Shown: piece after piece, positions 28,311-36,118 of the stretch
Position numbering within the stretch: position 1 is the first letter of the stretch
How the letters are laid out: each line of letters starts with the position of its first letter
DNA from: Olivibacter jilunii
Lineage (GTDB): Bacteria > Bacteroidota > Bacteroidia > Sphingobacteriales > Sphingobacteriaceae
Length of the DNA: 64,000 nt
NCBI RefSeq assembly: GCF_900607235.1
Contig: NZ_LR027851.1
Coordinates: forward strand, 473,035 to 537,034
Direction of reading: 5' to 3'
Translations under genes and position numbers: made by a program
The notes under the pieces: model-generated
Database searches by the model: none
What the model was told of the DNA's origin: nothing
Seen by the model: the letters and a program-made list of their open reading frames with translations, nothing else

Positions 28311-28715
28311 GTGTGAAAATTTGTAATAGGTAAGGCTGTTGTCAAAAATTAAGCCATGGTTCATTTAATGGTGTTCTTTCCGTACTAATGTTGTTGTAAA
28401 TTTTTGGGAGACAGGGCTTAGCTAGCATTGTTTTATAATTTCTTGTCACTGACAAGTGGCATGACAAATGGTCGTATTTTTTCTTTCGCACTATTTTGTG
28501 AGCGATGCTTGCATTTCCAATGTGGAAGCTGTTTTTATATTGACTCACTATATATATAGCAAACTTTCTTTTGTAATCGTTTGTTATACAGCAAAACCAA
28601 TAGCTTTCTCAGAAGTATGTAGGATGGGAAAGTAATATTTAAATTATGAAAATGTCTGATGCATTTTGCACACGAGTTAAGTGGTATCACTTGTTTTCTC
28701 ATCAAGTCTATTGAA
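28311..28715. other. Intergenic gap between divergent small genes
   Basis: This 405-base AT-rich stretch separates a minus-strand operon from plus-strand small genes. I see only a short palindrome CTTGTC-act-GACAAG at 28442-28456. No RNA gene, repeat module or convincing protein is visible; short frames here lack family features. Confidence 0.4.
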
Positions 28716-28952
28716 ATGGAAGTTAATCTAGATAGAAAATTGATCGATGAACTTATTGTCAAAGGGTATACTGTATTGGTTTCTTCAATGCACTCAACTG
28801 GGAATTATTGCCTATTGACGCCAAAAAAGTGGGACTTGGAGGCAATTAACAGTAATCAATTTGCTGCCTTGGGAGAAGAAGAGATTATTTTGCTGGATGA
28901 CCTGCTACTTTTTAATTGTGATGAATTTAATGGTTATAAGGTAGTTAACTAA
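28716..28952 (+). CDS. Small hypothetical protein
   Basis: 78 residues from ATG 28716 (MEVNLDRKLIDELIVKGYTVLVSS). Acidic, with an ILLDDLLLFN stretch near the C-terminus and no membrane segment. The longer frame from 28659 would add residues of unlikely composition. It is followed 71 bases later by another small gene on the same strand that ends at a strong terminator. Family not recognised; likely but not certain to be real. Confidence 0.5.
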   Translation: MEVNLDRKLIDELIVKGYTVLVSSMHSTGNYCLLTPKKWDLEAINSNQFAALGEEEIILLDDLLLFNCDEFNGYKVVN

Positions 28953-29023
28953 ATAGCACCCATCGAAAACTACAGGTGAAACAATTAAAATGGTCTCTAT
29001 GTTTTATAGTAAACTATTTACCC

Positions 29024-29236
29024 ATGGATTCCTTTGATATTACGGTGGCCGGCAAGGTCTATCTGATAAAACCCGCACTTAACAGTTCGGAGCTGTCTTT
29101 CACAACCGATGTCGATAATAGTGAAGTACTATTCAAGGACAGTGGGGATGGCATTATTGCTATTACAACCAATGCGGATATTGAAGTAAAGCTTTTGGAA
29201 AAGATTGCCAAAGAGATAGAAAAACAGATAAGCTAA
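29024..29236 (+). CDS. Small hypothetical beta-rich protein
   Basis: 70 residues from ATG 29024 (MDSFDITVAGKVYLIKPAL). The pattern DITVAGKVYLIKP, SFTTD and FKDSGDGIIAITTN suggests a small beta sheet, like short Sphingobacteria proteins of unknown role. An upstream GTG at 28976 is possible but less likely. The gene ends 9 bases before a strong hairpin terminator, which supports its being transcribed. Confidence 0.6.
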   Translation: MDSFDITVAGKVYLIKPALNSSELSFTTDVDNSEVLFKDSGDGIIAITTNADIEVKLLEKIAKEIEKQIS

Positions 29237-29245
29237 GCCTACTAA

Positions 29246-29275
29246 AAAATCCCTCAACAGGCGATGAGGGATTTT
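29246..29275 (+). terminator. Rho-independent terminator
   Basis: AAAATCCCTCA and TGAGGGATTTT form a perfect 11-bp stem with an 8-base loop, 9 bases after the preceding stop codon, ending in TTTT. Confidence 0.85.
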
Positions 29276-29472
29276 ACAACTATGCTACTAAAACGAGACG
29301 AAAAACACTCGTCTATTTAATAACAGATCCTATAGCTCATTGTTCTGAGAAACATAAATAACTAACGAAGTTGTTGAATTTCAAATTTGTATTGATTTGT
29401 TAAAAAAAAAACAAATAATATGTCCAATCGCGAATACTCAATTGTCATAGGGGTATAAAAACAAAATATATC

Positions 29473-29925
29473 ATGGAACAGAGAATTAATTTTCAGACTA
29501 AAGGACAGAATGCATTAAAGGCTTTATTCGGTGTTGGTGCCTATTTGAAAAAATCGTCAATTGAAAAAAATCTTCAAGAATTGGTACATTTTAGAATATC
29601 ACAGATAAATAAATGTGCCTATTGCTTGGATATGCATTCCAAGGAACTTCGAGCCGCAGGCGAAACAGAGCAGCGTCTGTATGGTTTAAGTGCATGGCGA
29701 GAAACATCTTATTTTTCTGCACGCGAAAGGGCTGCTTTGGCTTGGGCAGAAGCGGTCAATCATTGCGATGTGCCTGATAACATCTACCAAGAAGCAAAGG
29801 TCCATTTTTCTGATGAGGAGCTTGTGGACTTAACTTTAACCGTTGGCGCAATCAATGTATGGAATCGACTTAATATTGCTTTTCATACGGTGCCCGGTGA
29901 CTATAAAGTAGGTCAATTTGGATAA
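29473..29925 (+). CDS. Carboxymuconolactone decarboxylase/AhpD-like protein
   Basis: 150 residues of the AhpD-like alkylhydroperoxidase fold. The redox motif is C48-A-Y-C51 with H55 (QINKCAYCLDMHSKEL), as in AhpD-core proteins. Predicted to act on peroxides or as a thiol oxidoreductase in the cytoplasm. A paralogue at 35608-36048 has its Cys and His at exactly the same residue numbers. Monocistronic, with a terminator 25 bases after the stop. Confidence 0.92.
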   Translation: MEQRINFQTKGQNALKALFGVGAYLKKSSIEKNLQELVHFRISQINKCAYCLDMHSKELRAAGETEQRLYGLSAWRETSYFSARERAALAWAEAVNHCDVPDNIYQEAKVHFSDEELVDLTLTVGAINVWNRLNIAFHTVPGDYKVGQFG

Positions 29926-29950
29926 GCGGTTTTTTAGACGCGGTTTCTAA

Positions 29951-29980
29951 AAAGGTTGCCCGGAAGGAAGGGCAACCTTT
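29951..29980 (+). terminator. Rho-independent terminator after the AhpD-like gene
   Basis: AAAGGTTGCCC and GGGCAACCTTT form a perfect 11-bp stem with an 8-base loop, followed by ATTGTAT. Confidence 0.85.
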
Positions 29981-30012
29981 ATTGTATCGTAGAAAGTAGG
30001 GAAATGAAGCGA

Positions 30013-30336
30013 TTAATCGACCAATTTTTTTTTAATTATGACCGCCGCCTGAAGTATAGCCGTTTTAATTGCAGGTACATGAGCTATTGGATTTAGTAAG
30101 CCGTAGTCGTGAATCAGTCCATTATAACGTGTAAATTTCCCTTTCGGTTTCTGTAATACCTGAATAATCTACTTCTACCGATTTCTGCGCGCCAACAATA
30201 CCTGACGCGCTTCTTCCGCACCTAACTGCTCAATTGGTTTGCCATCACCCGCGTTCAATTCTTTTAAGAACCCCCGTATTTCCTTAAAAATAGAGGGATC
30301 ATTCGCTGCCTTTACAGGAGGATTTGTCTGTGCCAT
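30013..30336 (-). pseudogene. Collapsed alpha/beta hydrolase (acetyl esterase) remnant
   Basis: On the minus strand, ATG 30336 gives MAQTNPPVKAANDPSIF and FLKELNAGDGKPIEQLG, like the N-terminus of hormone-sensitive-lipase-type esterases. This frame stops after ARRNR. A +1 shift continues as QKSVEVDYSGITETEREI. Then, with no central region, the C-terminus follows: RYNGLIHDYGLLNPIAHV and AILQAAVIIKKKLVD, ending at 30013. The region that should hold the HGG oxyanion loop, the GxSxG elbow and the catalytic Asp is missing (about 200 or more codons by family length). Only the GLIHD histidine remains. Confidence 0.8.
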
Positions 30337-30720
30337 ACTTTAAGTGTTTGTGTTAAACTCATGAATGTTAACGCTTGGTTTGTTAATCGTTTTTTTCATA
30401 TTTTTTTATTTTGCAATTACTCCTAATGCCTGAACCAAAGGCATTGTGATTTGATTTGAAGTTGACGTAAAGGGATAAATTGACCTATACTTTTGTACTT
30501 CTTCTCTTTTGAAAGATTAACGGAACCGTAAGTGCTTGCGAGGTTATTTGAAAAAATATTTTTATAAAGACTATAAGATTAGTAGTATTTTTTTATTATT
30601 GTAAAAAAAACGAATGACAAGAGCGTGCGTACCGACTTGTGGGATGCGCATTAATCATTACTAAAATAAAGGCTTTTCAATTGGCGTTGCAAGCCTGCGT
30701 TGTAACTAAATTCAATCATT
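30337..30720. other. Intergenic gap before the sulfatase gene
   Basis: 384 AT-rich bases between the pseudogene and the sulfatase. It holds a small hairpin AATGCCT-N7-AGGCATT at 30425-30445 without a clear U-run. No consensus TAnnTTTG promoter or gene is visible. Confidence 0.4.
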
Positions 30721-32142
30721 ATGCGCTATTTCGTAGACTTCAGATCTGTTTTATTCCTGTTTCTTTTGGTTATTTTCTGCAATTCATCCGGGATTGCGAG
30801 GCAAGAAAAAGAACAACCAAATATTTTATTCATCGCTGTCGACGATCTGAACAATCATGAAGGAACCTATGGACAAACGTATGTGAAGACGCCCAACATC
30901 GATCGCCTAGCGCTTGAAGGAATCCAATTCAACAAGGCTTACAATCAATACCCACTTTGTAGCCCCAGTCGAAGTTCACTACTAACCGGTCATACACCGG
31001 ACGTAACCAAGGTATACGAACTTAAAACCCACTTCCGTGAGACTTTACCGAATGTCATAACCCTGCCACAACTTTTTAAAAATAGCGGTTACTTCACTGC
31101 GCGAGTCGGAAAAATTTATCACTATGGTGTACCCTCCCAGATCGGTACGAACGGTTTGGACGACTCAATTTCATGGGACATACGTATCAATCCGAAGGGA
31201 CGTGATAAAGCGGAAGAATCAGCAGTTATAAATTTGACGCCGGACCGGCCCTTGGGGTCTGCCCTGTCTTATTTCAATGCCCAAGGTACGGATGAGGAGC
31301 AGACGGACGGACTAATCGCAACTGAAGCAATCAAATTGTTGATGCAAAGCAAAAGCAAAAGAAAACCATTCTTCTTAGCTGTTGGTTTTTTTAGACCGCA
31401 TACACCTTACGTAGCACCTAAAAAATATTTTGATCTATATCCACTCCAGACGGTTCCGTTGCCGAAGCAATTGCCGAATGATTTAGATGATATACCGGAG
31501 GATGCTTTGTTTACAAAACCCGCGCATTGGGGATTGAGTGAGGAAAAGCAAAGAGAAGCACTTCGGGCTTATTACGCTTCTATCTCTTTTATGGATGCAC
31601 AGCTGGGCAGAGTACTAAATGCGCTGGACAAATTGGATCTTACAAAAAACACCATTATAGTCTTCTGGAGTGATCACGGTTACAATGTCGGGCATCACGG
31701 GCAGTGGATGAAACAGAGCCTTTTTGAGACATCCGCGCGCGTGCCATTGATCTTTCGCGTGCCAAGGATTAGTGGCGGCAAACGTTCCGATCGTACAGTG
31801 GAACTACTCGATATTTATCCTACGCTCGCCGAATTAGCCGATATCCCCGCTCCGAAAGACTTGGAGGGGGAAAGTTTAGTGCCACTCCTTCATAATCCGA
31901 AAGCCCGATGGTCCAAGTCCGCTTATACTCAGGTAAAAAGGCCAAATGGAGTAATCGGACGAAGCGTTCGTACGGAGCGATGGCGATATACCGAATGGGA
32001 TGCCGGTAAAGCAGGAGCCGAGCTTTATGATCATGAAACGGACGCCAACGAGTTCTATAATTTGACAGATGATCCGGCTTATGAGAAAATAAAGCAGGAG
32101 CTGATTATAGCGCTAAAAAAGCGATTCCCTCCCGGTGAGTAA
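30721..32142 (+). CDS. Sulfatase, iduronate-2-sulfatase-like
   Basis: 473 residues. Signal peptide (LFLFLLVIFCNSSGIA), then ILFIAVDDLN with metal ligands D41 and D42 and the formylglycine motif C80-S-P-S-R84 followed by LLTG. Late metal ligands lie in WSDHGYNVGHHGQW. This subgroup resembles iduronate-2-sulfatase-like enzymes. Activity needs conversion of C80 to formylglycine; no maturase is in the window. It lies 4 kb from the GH88/GH29 locus on the other strand, so cooperation with that locus is possible but only inferred. Confidence 0.92.
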   Translation: MRYFVDFRSVLFLFLLVIFCNSSGIARQEKEQPNILFIAVDDLNNHEGTYGQTYVKTPNIDRLALEGIQFNKAYNQYPLCSPSRSSLLTGHTPDVTKVYELKTHFRETLPNVITLPQLFKNSGYFTARVGKIYHYGVPSQIGTNGLDDSISWDIRINPKGRDKAEESAVINLTPDRPLGSALSYFNAQGTDEEQTDGLIATEAIKLLMQSKSKRKPFFLAVGFFRPHTPYVAPKKYFDLYPLQTVPLPKQLPNDLDDIPEDALFTKPAHWGLSEEKQREALRAYYASISFMDAQLGRVLNALDKLDLTKNTIIVFWSDHGYNVGHHGQWMKQSLFETSARVPLIFRVPRISGGKRSDRTVELLDIYPTLAELADIPAPKDLEGESLVPLLHNPKARWSKSAYTQVKRPNGVIGRSVRTERWRYTEWDAGKAGAELYDHETDANEFYNLTDDPAYEKIKQELIIALKKRFPPGE

Positions 32143-32231
32143 TCTCTAATATCTGTTTGCGTAAGTTTTGGCGTAGCGAATTTAATATAGGCTTGAATAA
32201 TCACTATTTGTCGAAGAGTTAATCATCGTCA

Positions 32232-33050
32232 TTATTTTGCTTTTTTACGACTTGACTTTAGAAGTTCCCGATTCTTGATATATACGTGTTTGATTTTAGA
32301 ATTTTCGACATTCTTTTCTTCGATTTCGAAATGTCGACTAAGTGATTTAAAGAAGGGTGTCAGTTTGCTAAACCCGTATATACGAGGATCAAAATCGGGT
32401 TTCCTTTTGTTCAGCAAGGCACCAAGTTCAGCGAGTGATGCCCATCCGCTTTCATCGGCAACGTCATCAATCGTGTTCTTTATTAATTTAAGAAAATTAT
32501 GGCTGATGCTTTCTGCGTCCGCACTCCGAAGAGATTCCCGCTCGGTAGGTTCCTTTTCTTTATTTAGCGCTTGTGTTCCACTGCCTGTAGACTCGCGGCT
32601 ATTATATAGAATCTCAATATAAATGAATTTATCGCAAGCAGCAATAAATGGTTTAGGTGTTTTCTTTTGACCTATGCCTAATACAAGCTTTCCCGACTCT
32701 CTGAGTCGAATGGCAAGTCTTGTAAAATCGCTATCGCTGGAGACAATGCAAAAACCATCCACTTTTTGGGTATGGAGTATATCCATTGCATCTATTATAA
32801 GTGCAGAATCGGTTGCGTTTTTCCCCGTGGTATAACTGTACTGCTGTATGGGCGTGATGGCATGAGTAAGTAATGGTTCTTTCCACCCGGCAACATAGGT
32901 GCTAGTCCAGTCGCCATAGATTCGTTTGATAGAAGGAGTGCCATGCCGCTTTACCTCATCTAAAATACCTTCTATCTTAGTACTTGAAACGTTATCTGCA
33001 TCAATAAGAACGGCAATATTCAAATCTGCATTTTCTTTTTTTATACCCAT
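32232..33050 (-). CDS. NYN domain and OST-HTH/LOTUS domain protein
   Basis: 272 residues. The NYN (LabA/DUF88) PIN-like nuclease domain at about 9-150 keeps its acidic cluster: D17, D19 (LIDADN), D81 (NATDSALIID) and D106, D108 (SSDSDF). The C-terminal part at about 180-260 (ISHNFLKLI, SGWASLAELGALLNKRKPDFDPRIYGFSKL) matches the OST-HTH/LOTUS fold, which binds RNA. Predicted RNA endonuclease or RNA-processing factor; real substrate unknown. Monocistronic on the minus strand. Confidence 0.9.
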   Translation of the reverse strand: MGIKKENADLNIAVLIDADNVSSTKIEGILDEVKRHGTPSIKRIYGDWTSTYVAGWKEPLLTHAITPIQQYSYTTGKNATDSALIIDAMDILHTQKVDGFCIVSSDSDFTRLAIRLRESGKLVLGIGQKKTPKPFIAACDKFIYIEILYNSRESTGSGTQALNKEKEPTERESLRSADAESISHNFLKLIKNTIDDVADESGWASLAELGALLNKRKPDFDPRIYGFSKLTPFFKSLSRHFEIEEKNVENSKIKHVYIKNRELLKSSRKKAK

Positions 33051-33088
33051 TGCATCATCTTGTATGATCCATATTAAATACTTTATTG

Positions 33089-33096
33089 CAAAGATA
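33089..33096 (-). promoter_or_regulatory. -7 element for the NYN gene
   Basis: On the minus strand the sequence is TATCTTTG, a full match to the Bacteroidota -7 TAnnTTTG, 38 bases before the ATG. No good -33 TTTG is seen at 19-20 bases, so this is moderate evidence. Confidence 0.5.
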
Positions 33097-33182
33097 TCAA
33101 TAAACTTTTTTAAGGGGTACTATCGATCCTGTAACGATACGCGAGTTATTCATTGTTTACCGAGTAGCAATTATCAAAAATA

Positions 33183-33212
33183 AAACCGCATCAATTTGCA
33201 TTGATGCGGTTT
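33183..33212. terminator. Bidirectional-looking terminator after the cold-shock gene
   Basis: AAACCGCATCAAT and ATTGATGCGGTTT form a perfect 13-bp stem with a 4-base loop. On the minus strand, a TTATTTTTG run follows. It lies 23 bases after the csp stop. Confidence 0.85.
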
Positions 33213-33235
33213 AAAGACAATATCATGGAGTTGTA

Positions 33236-33427
33236 TTAAATCAACTTAACATTTACTGCATTTGGACCTTTTTGGCCTTGTTGTACTTCAAATGAAACAT
33301 CATCATTTTCACGAATACGGTCTTTCAATCCGGAGCTGTGAACAAAAATTTCGCGTCCGCCATCTTGTGGAGTAATAAAACCGAATCCTTTGGTTTCATT
33401 GAAGAATTTTACTATGCCTTTTTGCAT
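33236..33427 (-). CDS. Cold-shock protein (CspA family)
   Basis: 63 residues, one OB-fold CSD domain. RNA-binding motifs RNP1 (KGFGFI, residues 13-18) and RNP2 (IFVH, 27-30) are intact. It binds single-stranded RNA and DNA as a chaperone. A terminator follows closely and a plausible promoter lies upstream, so it is a single-gene unit. Which csp paralogue it is cannot be told. Confidence 0.97.
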   Translation of the reverse strand: MQKGIVKFFNETKGFGFITPQDGGREIFVHSSGLKDRIRENDDVSFEVQQGQKGPNAVNVKLI

Positions 33428-33465
33428 GGTGTAATAGATAAAATAAAAAAATATATTAATTGCTA

Positions 33466-33495
33466 TAAAGATACGTATAATTTATTGATATACAA
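33466..33495 (-). promoter_or_regulatory. Probable csp promoter
   Basis: On the minus strand, TTG - 19 bases - TATCTTTA, a near match (7 of 8) to TAnnTTTG with correct -33 spacing. It would give a 5' leader of about 30 bases. Confidence 0.45.
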
Positions 33496-33694
33496 GTTTT
33501 TTTGATTTTAGTTTCGCTGTGTTCGGAGCCTGTTACAATACGTGGTTTAATATTTGTTGTCTATTCAAAGGATGATCGTTGCCGTATGGCCTACGTAACG
33601 AACTTGTTAAAAATATGCTGGCCTTATTAAGCATCAAACTTTGCAAACAAATTATACCCCTTAATTGTTTCATAGATAGTTTAGATCAGAAAGT

Positions 33695-34078
33695 ATGAAG
33701 AGGACATCTGCTCCCTCATTACCGGACCGGTTCCACGAGGTTATGCTCCGAACAGTATCGCCGGACGTAGGTCACTTAGAAGTGGACAGCGAGCATCAAA
33801 TTGTAAAGGTAGATAAAAAAGCTGCCGAATTATTGGGATATTCCGATGTAAATTTGGAAGGAAGTAGCTTGTGGGATGTATTGTGCGAAAAATTACCCGC
33901 CTATCATTATCAGACAATTAATATGGCCATATTGAAGCGAATGGAACATGTGGTTTATACAACGCTAAATATATCCGGTTCCTGCGTTTGTCTAAAAATA
34001 ATGCCAAAGCAACAAGGACTGAGGATTACGATTTCAACTCGGATTCCATCTGATTTTTCAGGAAGAACAGAACTGTAA
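33695..34078 (+). CDS. Stand-alone PAS-like domain protein
   Basis: 127 residues. The central part (about 23-112) reads like one PAS fold: HLEVDSEHQIVKVDKKAAELLGYS, GSSLWDVL and a C-terminal sheet VYTTLNISGSCVCLKIMP. No kinase, cyclase or DNA-binding output domain is attached. It could sense a ligand or redox state and act through a partner, or be a degraded piece of a larger kinase. No SD or promoter of note. Family assignment is by pattern only. Confidence 0.65.
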   Translation: MKRTSAPSLPDRFHEVMLRTVSPDVGHLEVDSEHQIVKVDKKAAELLGYSDVNLEGSSLWDVLCEKLPAYHYQTINMAILKRMEHVVYTTLNISGSCVCLKIMPKQQGLRITISTRIPSDFSGRTEL

Positions 34079-34119
34079 TGATTGTTTAAAGGGCGCAAGT
34101 TTCGACTTTTAGCAATTGA

Positions 34120-34380
34120 TTATAACCGGTATCGTAGCGAAATGGAATGCCAGATTGCTTGCGCGAAAGCAGGATCATCATCTGATCCGCTAAAATACCA
34201 TTGTGATGCTGACCTCTCTAAGGTTTGCACGATACCATCTAATAAGATTTTGACCGATGTGTCGGTCTTCTTGATGTCTTTATTTAGTATTCTAACCTCG
34301 TAGTCTATGTTCTTGAAAGTTACCCTTAGGGGTTGGCTTTTATAAAAATATGTCTCGTCAGGTAAAATCGTATCTTCCAT
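34120..34380 (-). CDS. Small conserved hypothetical protein
   Basis: 86 residues from ATG 34380 (MEDTILPDETYFYKSQPLRVTF). The ending AFAQAIWHSISLRYRL resembles C-termini of other small Sphingobacteria hypotheticals, in my memory. A -7-like TATTTTTG lies at 34391-34398 on the minus strand. I prefer this strand over the opposite 73-residue frame. Function unknown; one beta-rich soluble domain likely. Confidence 0.6.
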   Translation of the reverse strand: MEDTILPDETYFYKSQPLRVTFKNIDYEVRILNKDIKKTDTSVKILLDGIVQTLERSASQWYFSGSDDDPAFAQAIWHSISLRYRL

Positions 34381-34477
34381 AAAGCAGACGCAAAAATAAT
34401 TTTTTCGCGAGTTTTTTCTTAATTGTTTTCAAAATCGTGTACGTAATTGACATTTTCGATGGTTAATGGAAACAAGG

Positions 34478-34924
34478 TCATTTTCGTAGTTTTCTGTTAA
34501 AAACGATTTTACGCAAAAGATGAAAGCCGTTTGTGAACTTGCCGCTTGCTTTCAGTATAGGTAAACTGAGTACTGCGAGTAACGAAATCGCCGCAGACGT
34601 CCCCAAAGCTCCCCCATATCCGTTAAAAAAACTACTCGTATTGAGATAAACCGTGCAAAAAACAAGTCCGGCAGCACCGATTAAAAAATAATTTGAAACA
34701 AGACGTGCGGATACCATACCAATAAAGGACGAGCCAATAAAAACCACAGGAATATTCGTCGTGAGGTATGGGGATAAAAGCTTGGGAAATAAAAAGAAGA
34801 AGATCGCAATACTTAAAGATAAAAAGGCTGATGAGCGGACAGGACCTTGCTTTAGATGCTCGTTGACATAGAAAGTGCTAATTGCGGCAGCAAAACTTAC
34901 AATGAATAAAATCAGTACAGACAT
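34478..34924 (-). CDS. Hypothetical membrane protein, second of a tandem paralogous pair
   Basis: 148 residues from ATG 34924 (MSVLILFIVSFAAAI). About four to five membrane segments with the motifs KQGPV, IGSSFIGM.SARL and FFNGYGGALGTSA and a basic C-terminal tail. The start overlaps the stop of the upstream gene as TGATG, so translation is coupled. The motifs match the upstream gene product in the same order (LGPV, CGAFIGMSSTK, FSGLGGKLG), which suggests a duplicated pair forming a heteromer. Family and substrate unknown. Confidence 0.75.
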   Translation of the reverse strand: MSVLILFIVSFAAAISTFYVNEHLKQGPVRSSAFLSLSIAIFFFLFPKLLSPYLTTNIPVVFIGSSFIGMVSARLVSNYFLIGAAGLVFCTVYLNTSSFFNGYGGALGTSAAISLLAVLSLPILKASGKFTNGFHLLRKIVFNRKLRK

Positions 34925-35481
34925 CAGAAAATAAGAAAAAAAATCAAAGATGTAATGGTTACACCGGCAAATGCGAGAACACCTAACTTGCCACCAAGAC
35001 CTGAAAAAAGGCTCTTGGAGAGAATCATCAACATGCCCGTGAAGATACTGGCGGCTAAGATGAAAAGCATACTTGATGCCACCTTGGTACTTGACATCCC
35101 GATAAAGGCTCCGCAATAAAAAGCGGGCGGAAGCTGTTTTAAATAATGTGAACGCTTATTTAAATTCGGAAGAAAGGAGGCACTTGTTCCTACCATGCCC
35201 GCCGCCATGACAGGCCCTAAATGTAATATGTTATTTATATAATAGGAACATAAAGCACCAACAGGAATCCAGAGAGCGACGAAAATGTGCTCATAAGTAT
35301 GTTCTTCGTGGTGGAGGGGCGCCCTAAGATATGTTATGGTGAGCGCGATGGAAATGAAGATAACAAAGATCGGAATGAAAGTAGTACGCTGATGCTCTAA
35401 AAGAATAGCAATAAGAAATAAGCTTTGGATAATTAATAAAAAGAGTACAAAAGATATGCGGATCGTTTTCTTCCAGTTCAT
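34924..35481 (-). CDS. Hypothetical membrane protein, first of a tandem paralogous pair
   Basis: 185 residues, about six membrane segments (12-29, 35-51, 66-84, 87-105, 119-150, 163-185). Motifs LGPVMAAGMVG, CGAFIGMSSTKVASS and FSGLGGKLGVLAF recur in the gene that follows. The glycine-rich small-residue motifs suggest a channel or transporter half, but I recognise no family. ATG 35481 starts MNWKKTIRIS. Its stop overlaps the next start by one base. Confidence 0.75.
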   Translation of the reverse strand: MNWKKTIRISFVLFLLIIQSLFLIAILLEHQRTTFIPIFVIFISIALTITYLRAPLHHEEHTYEHIFVALWIPVGALCSYYINNILHLGPVMAAGMVGTSASFLPNLNKRSHYLKQLPPAFYCGAFIGMSSTKVASSMLFILAASIFTGMLMILSKSLFSGLGGKLGVLAFAGVTITSLIFFLIF

Positions 35482-35520
35482 TAATGTTTTTTTGCGGGTG
35501 CAAAATTAAAACTAAAAATG

Positions 35521-35585
35521 AAAGAAGATGTCTAAAAAGATATTTTCTTCGCGTGTCGAGCGACACTTTTTTAGACATCTTCTTT
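35521..35585. repeat. Long inverted repeat with inner hairpin (REP-like)
   Basis: Outer arms of 18 bp are perfect (35521-35538 and 35568-35585; AAAGAAGATGTCTAAAAA and its complement). Inside, GTGTCG-ag-CGACAC (35553-35566) forms a second hairpin. It lies between two minus-strand genes and could terminate the AhpD-like gene's opposite strand, but the two-step structure is more like a REP element. Inner text TTTTCTTCGCGTGTCGAGCG resembles 56463-56484. Confidence 0.75.
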
Positions 35586-35607
35586 ATCACCGCATTATAC
35601 TGGATGC

Positions 35608-36048
35608 TTATTTGGAAATCGGTAAATGGGTAGTAATCGCGATTCGATTCCAAGCATTGATCGTAACAATAGCCATGATTAACTGTGATAAGTAATGCTC
35701 GTCAAATAGGTTGGCGGCTTGCTCATATACTTCATTAGATACGCCTCCCTGATGGATAAGTGTCATTTGTTCTGTCAGGGCCAATATAGCCTTTTCCTCT
35801 TCATCAAATAGATCGGTTTCACGCCAAGCACTAAGCAAAAACAAACGCTGTGCTGTTTCACCACCTTTTATGGCATCTTTTGTATGCATATCCAAACAAA
35901 AGGCACAACCGTTTATCTGCGAAGCCCGCACTTTTAGCAACTCCTTATGCGATTTCTTCAGTGAAGTTCCCTGTAAATATTTTTCCAATCCAAACATAGC
36001 TGAATAAGCGGCCGGTTCTACAGCCTGCACATTGACTCTCGTTTTCAT
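35608..36048 (-). CDS. Carboxymuconolactone decarboxylase/AhpD-like protein
   Basis: 146 residues with C48-A-F-C51 and H55 (ASQINGCAFCLDMHTK), the AhpD-type redox motif at the same positions as in the product of 29473-29925. Predicted thiol-dependent peroxidase or related oxidoreductase. The Crp-like regulator gene lies 70 bases upstream on the same strand, an arrangement that suggests regulation by, or co-transcription with, that gene. Confidence 0.93.
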   Translation of the reverse strand: MKTRVNVQAVEPAAYSAMFGLEKYLQGTSLKKSHKELLKVRASQINGCAFCLDMHTKDAIKGGETAQRLFLLSAWRETDLFDEEEKAILALTEQMTLIHQGGVSNEVYEQAANLFDEHYLSQLIMAIVTINAWNRIAITTHLPISK

Positions 36049-36118
36049 AATCTTACAATTTGTATTTCTTTATGGATTCAAAGGTCGGGAAGAAGGTGGA
36101 GATAAATCTTAAACTGGT

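Noticed and set aside
30425..30445. AATGCCT hairpin as a terminator or riboswitch
   Set aside because: Only 7 bp, no U-run on either strand and no conserved aptamer features.
30721..32142. Sulfatase as arylsulfatase with Ser-type formylglycine site
   Set aside because: The motif is CSPSR, the Cys-type, with iduronate-2-sulfatase-like surroundings.
34082..34303. Plus-strand 73-residue frame opposite the small hypothetical gene
   Set aside because: No family features; the minus-strand frame has a -7-like element and a C-terminus resembling other small proteins.
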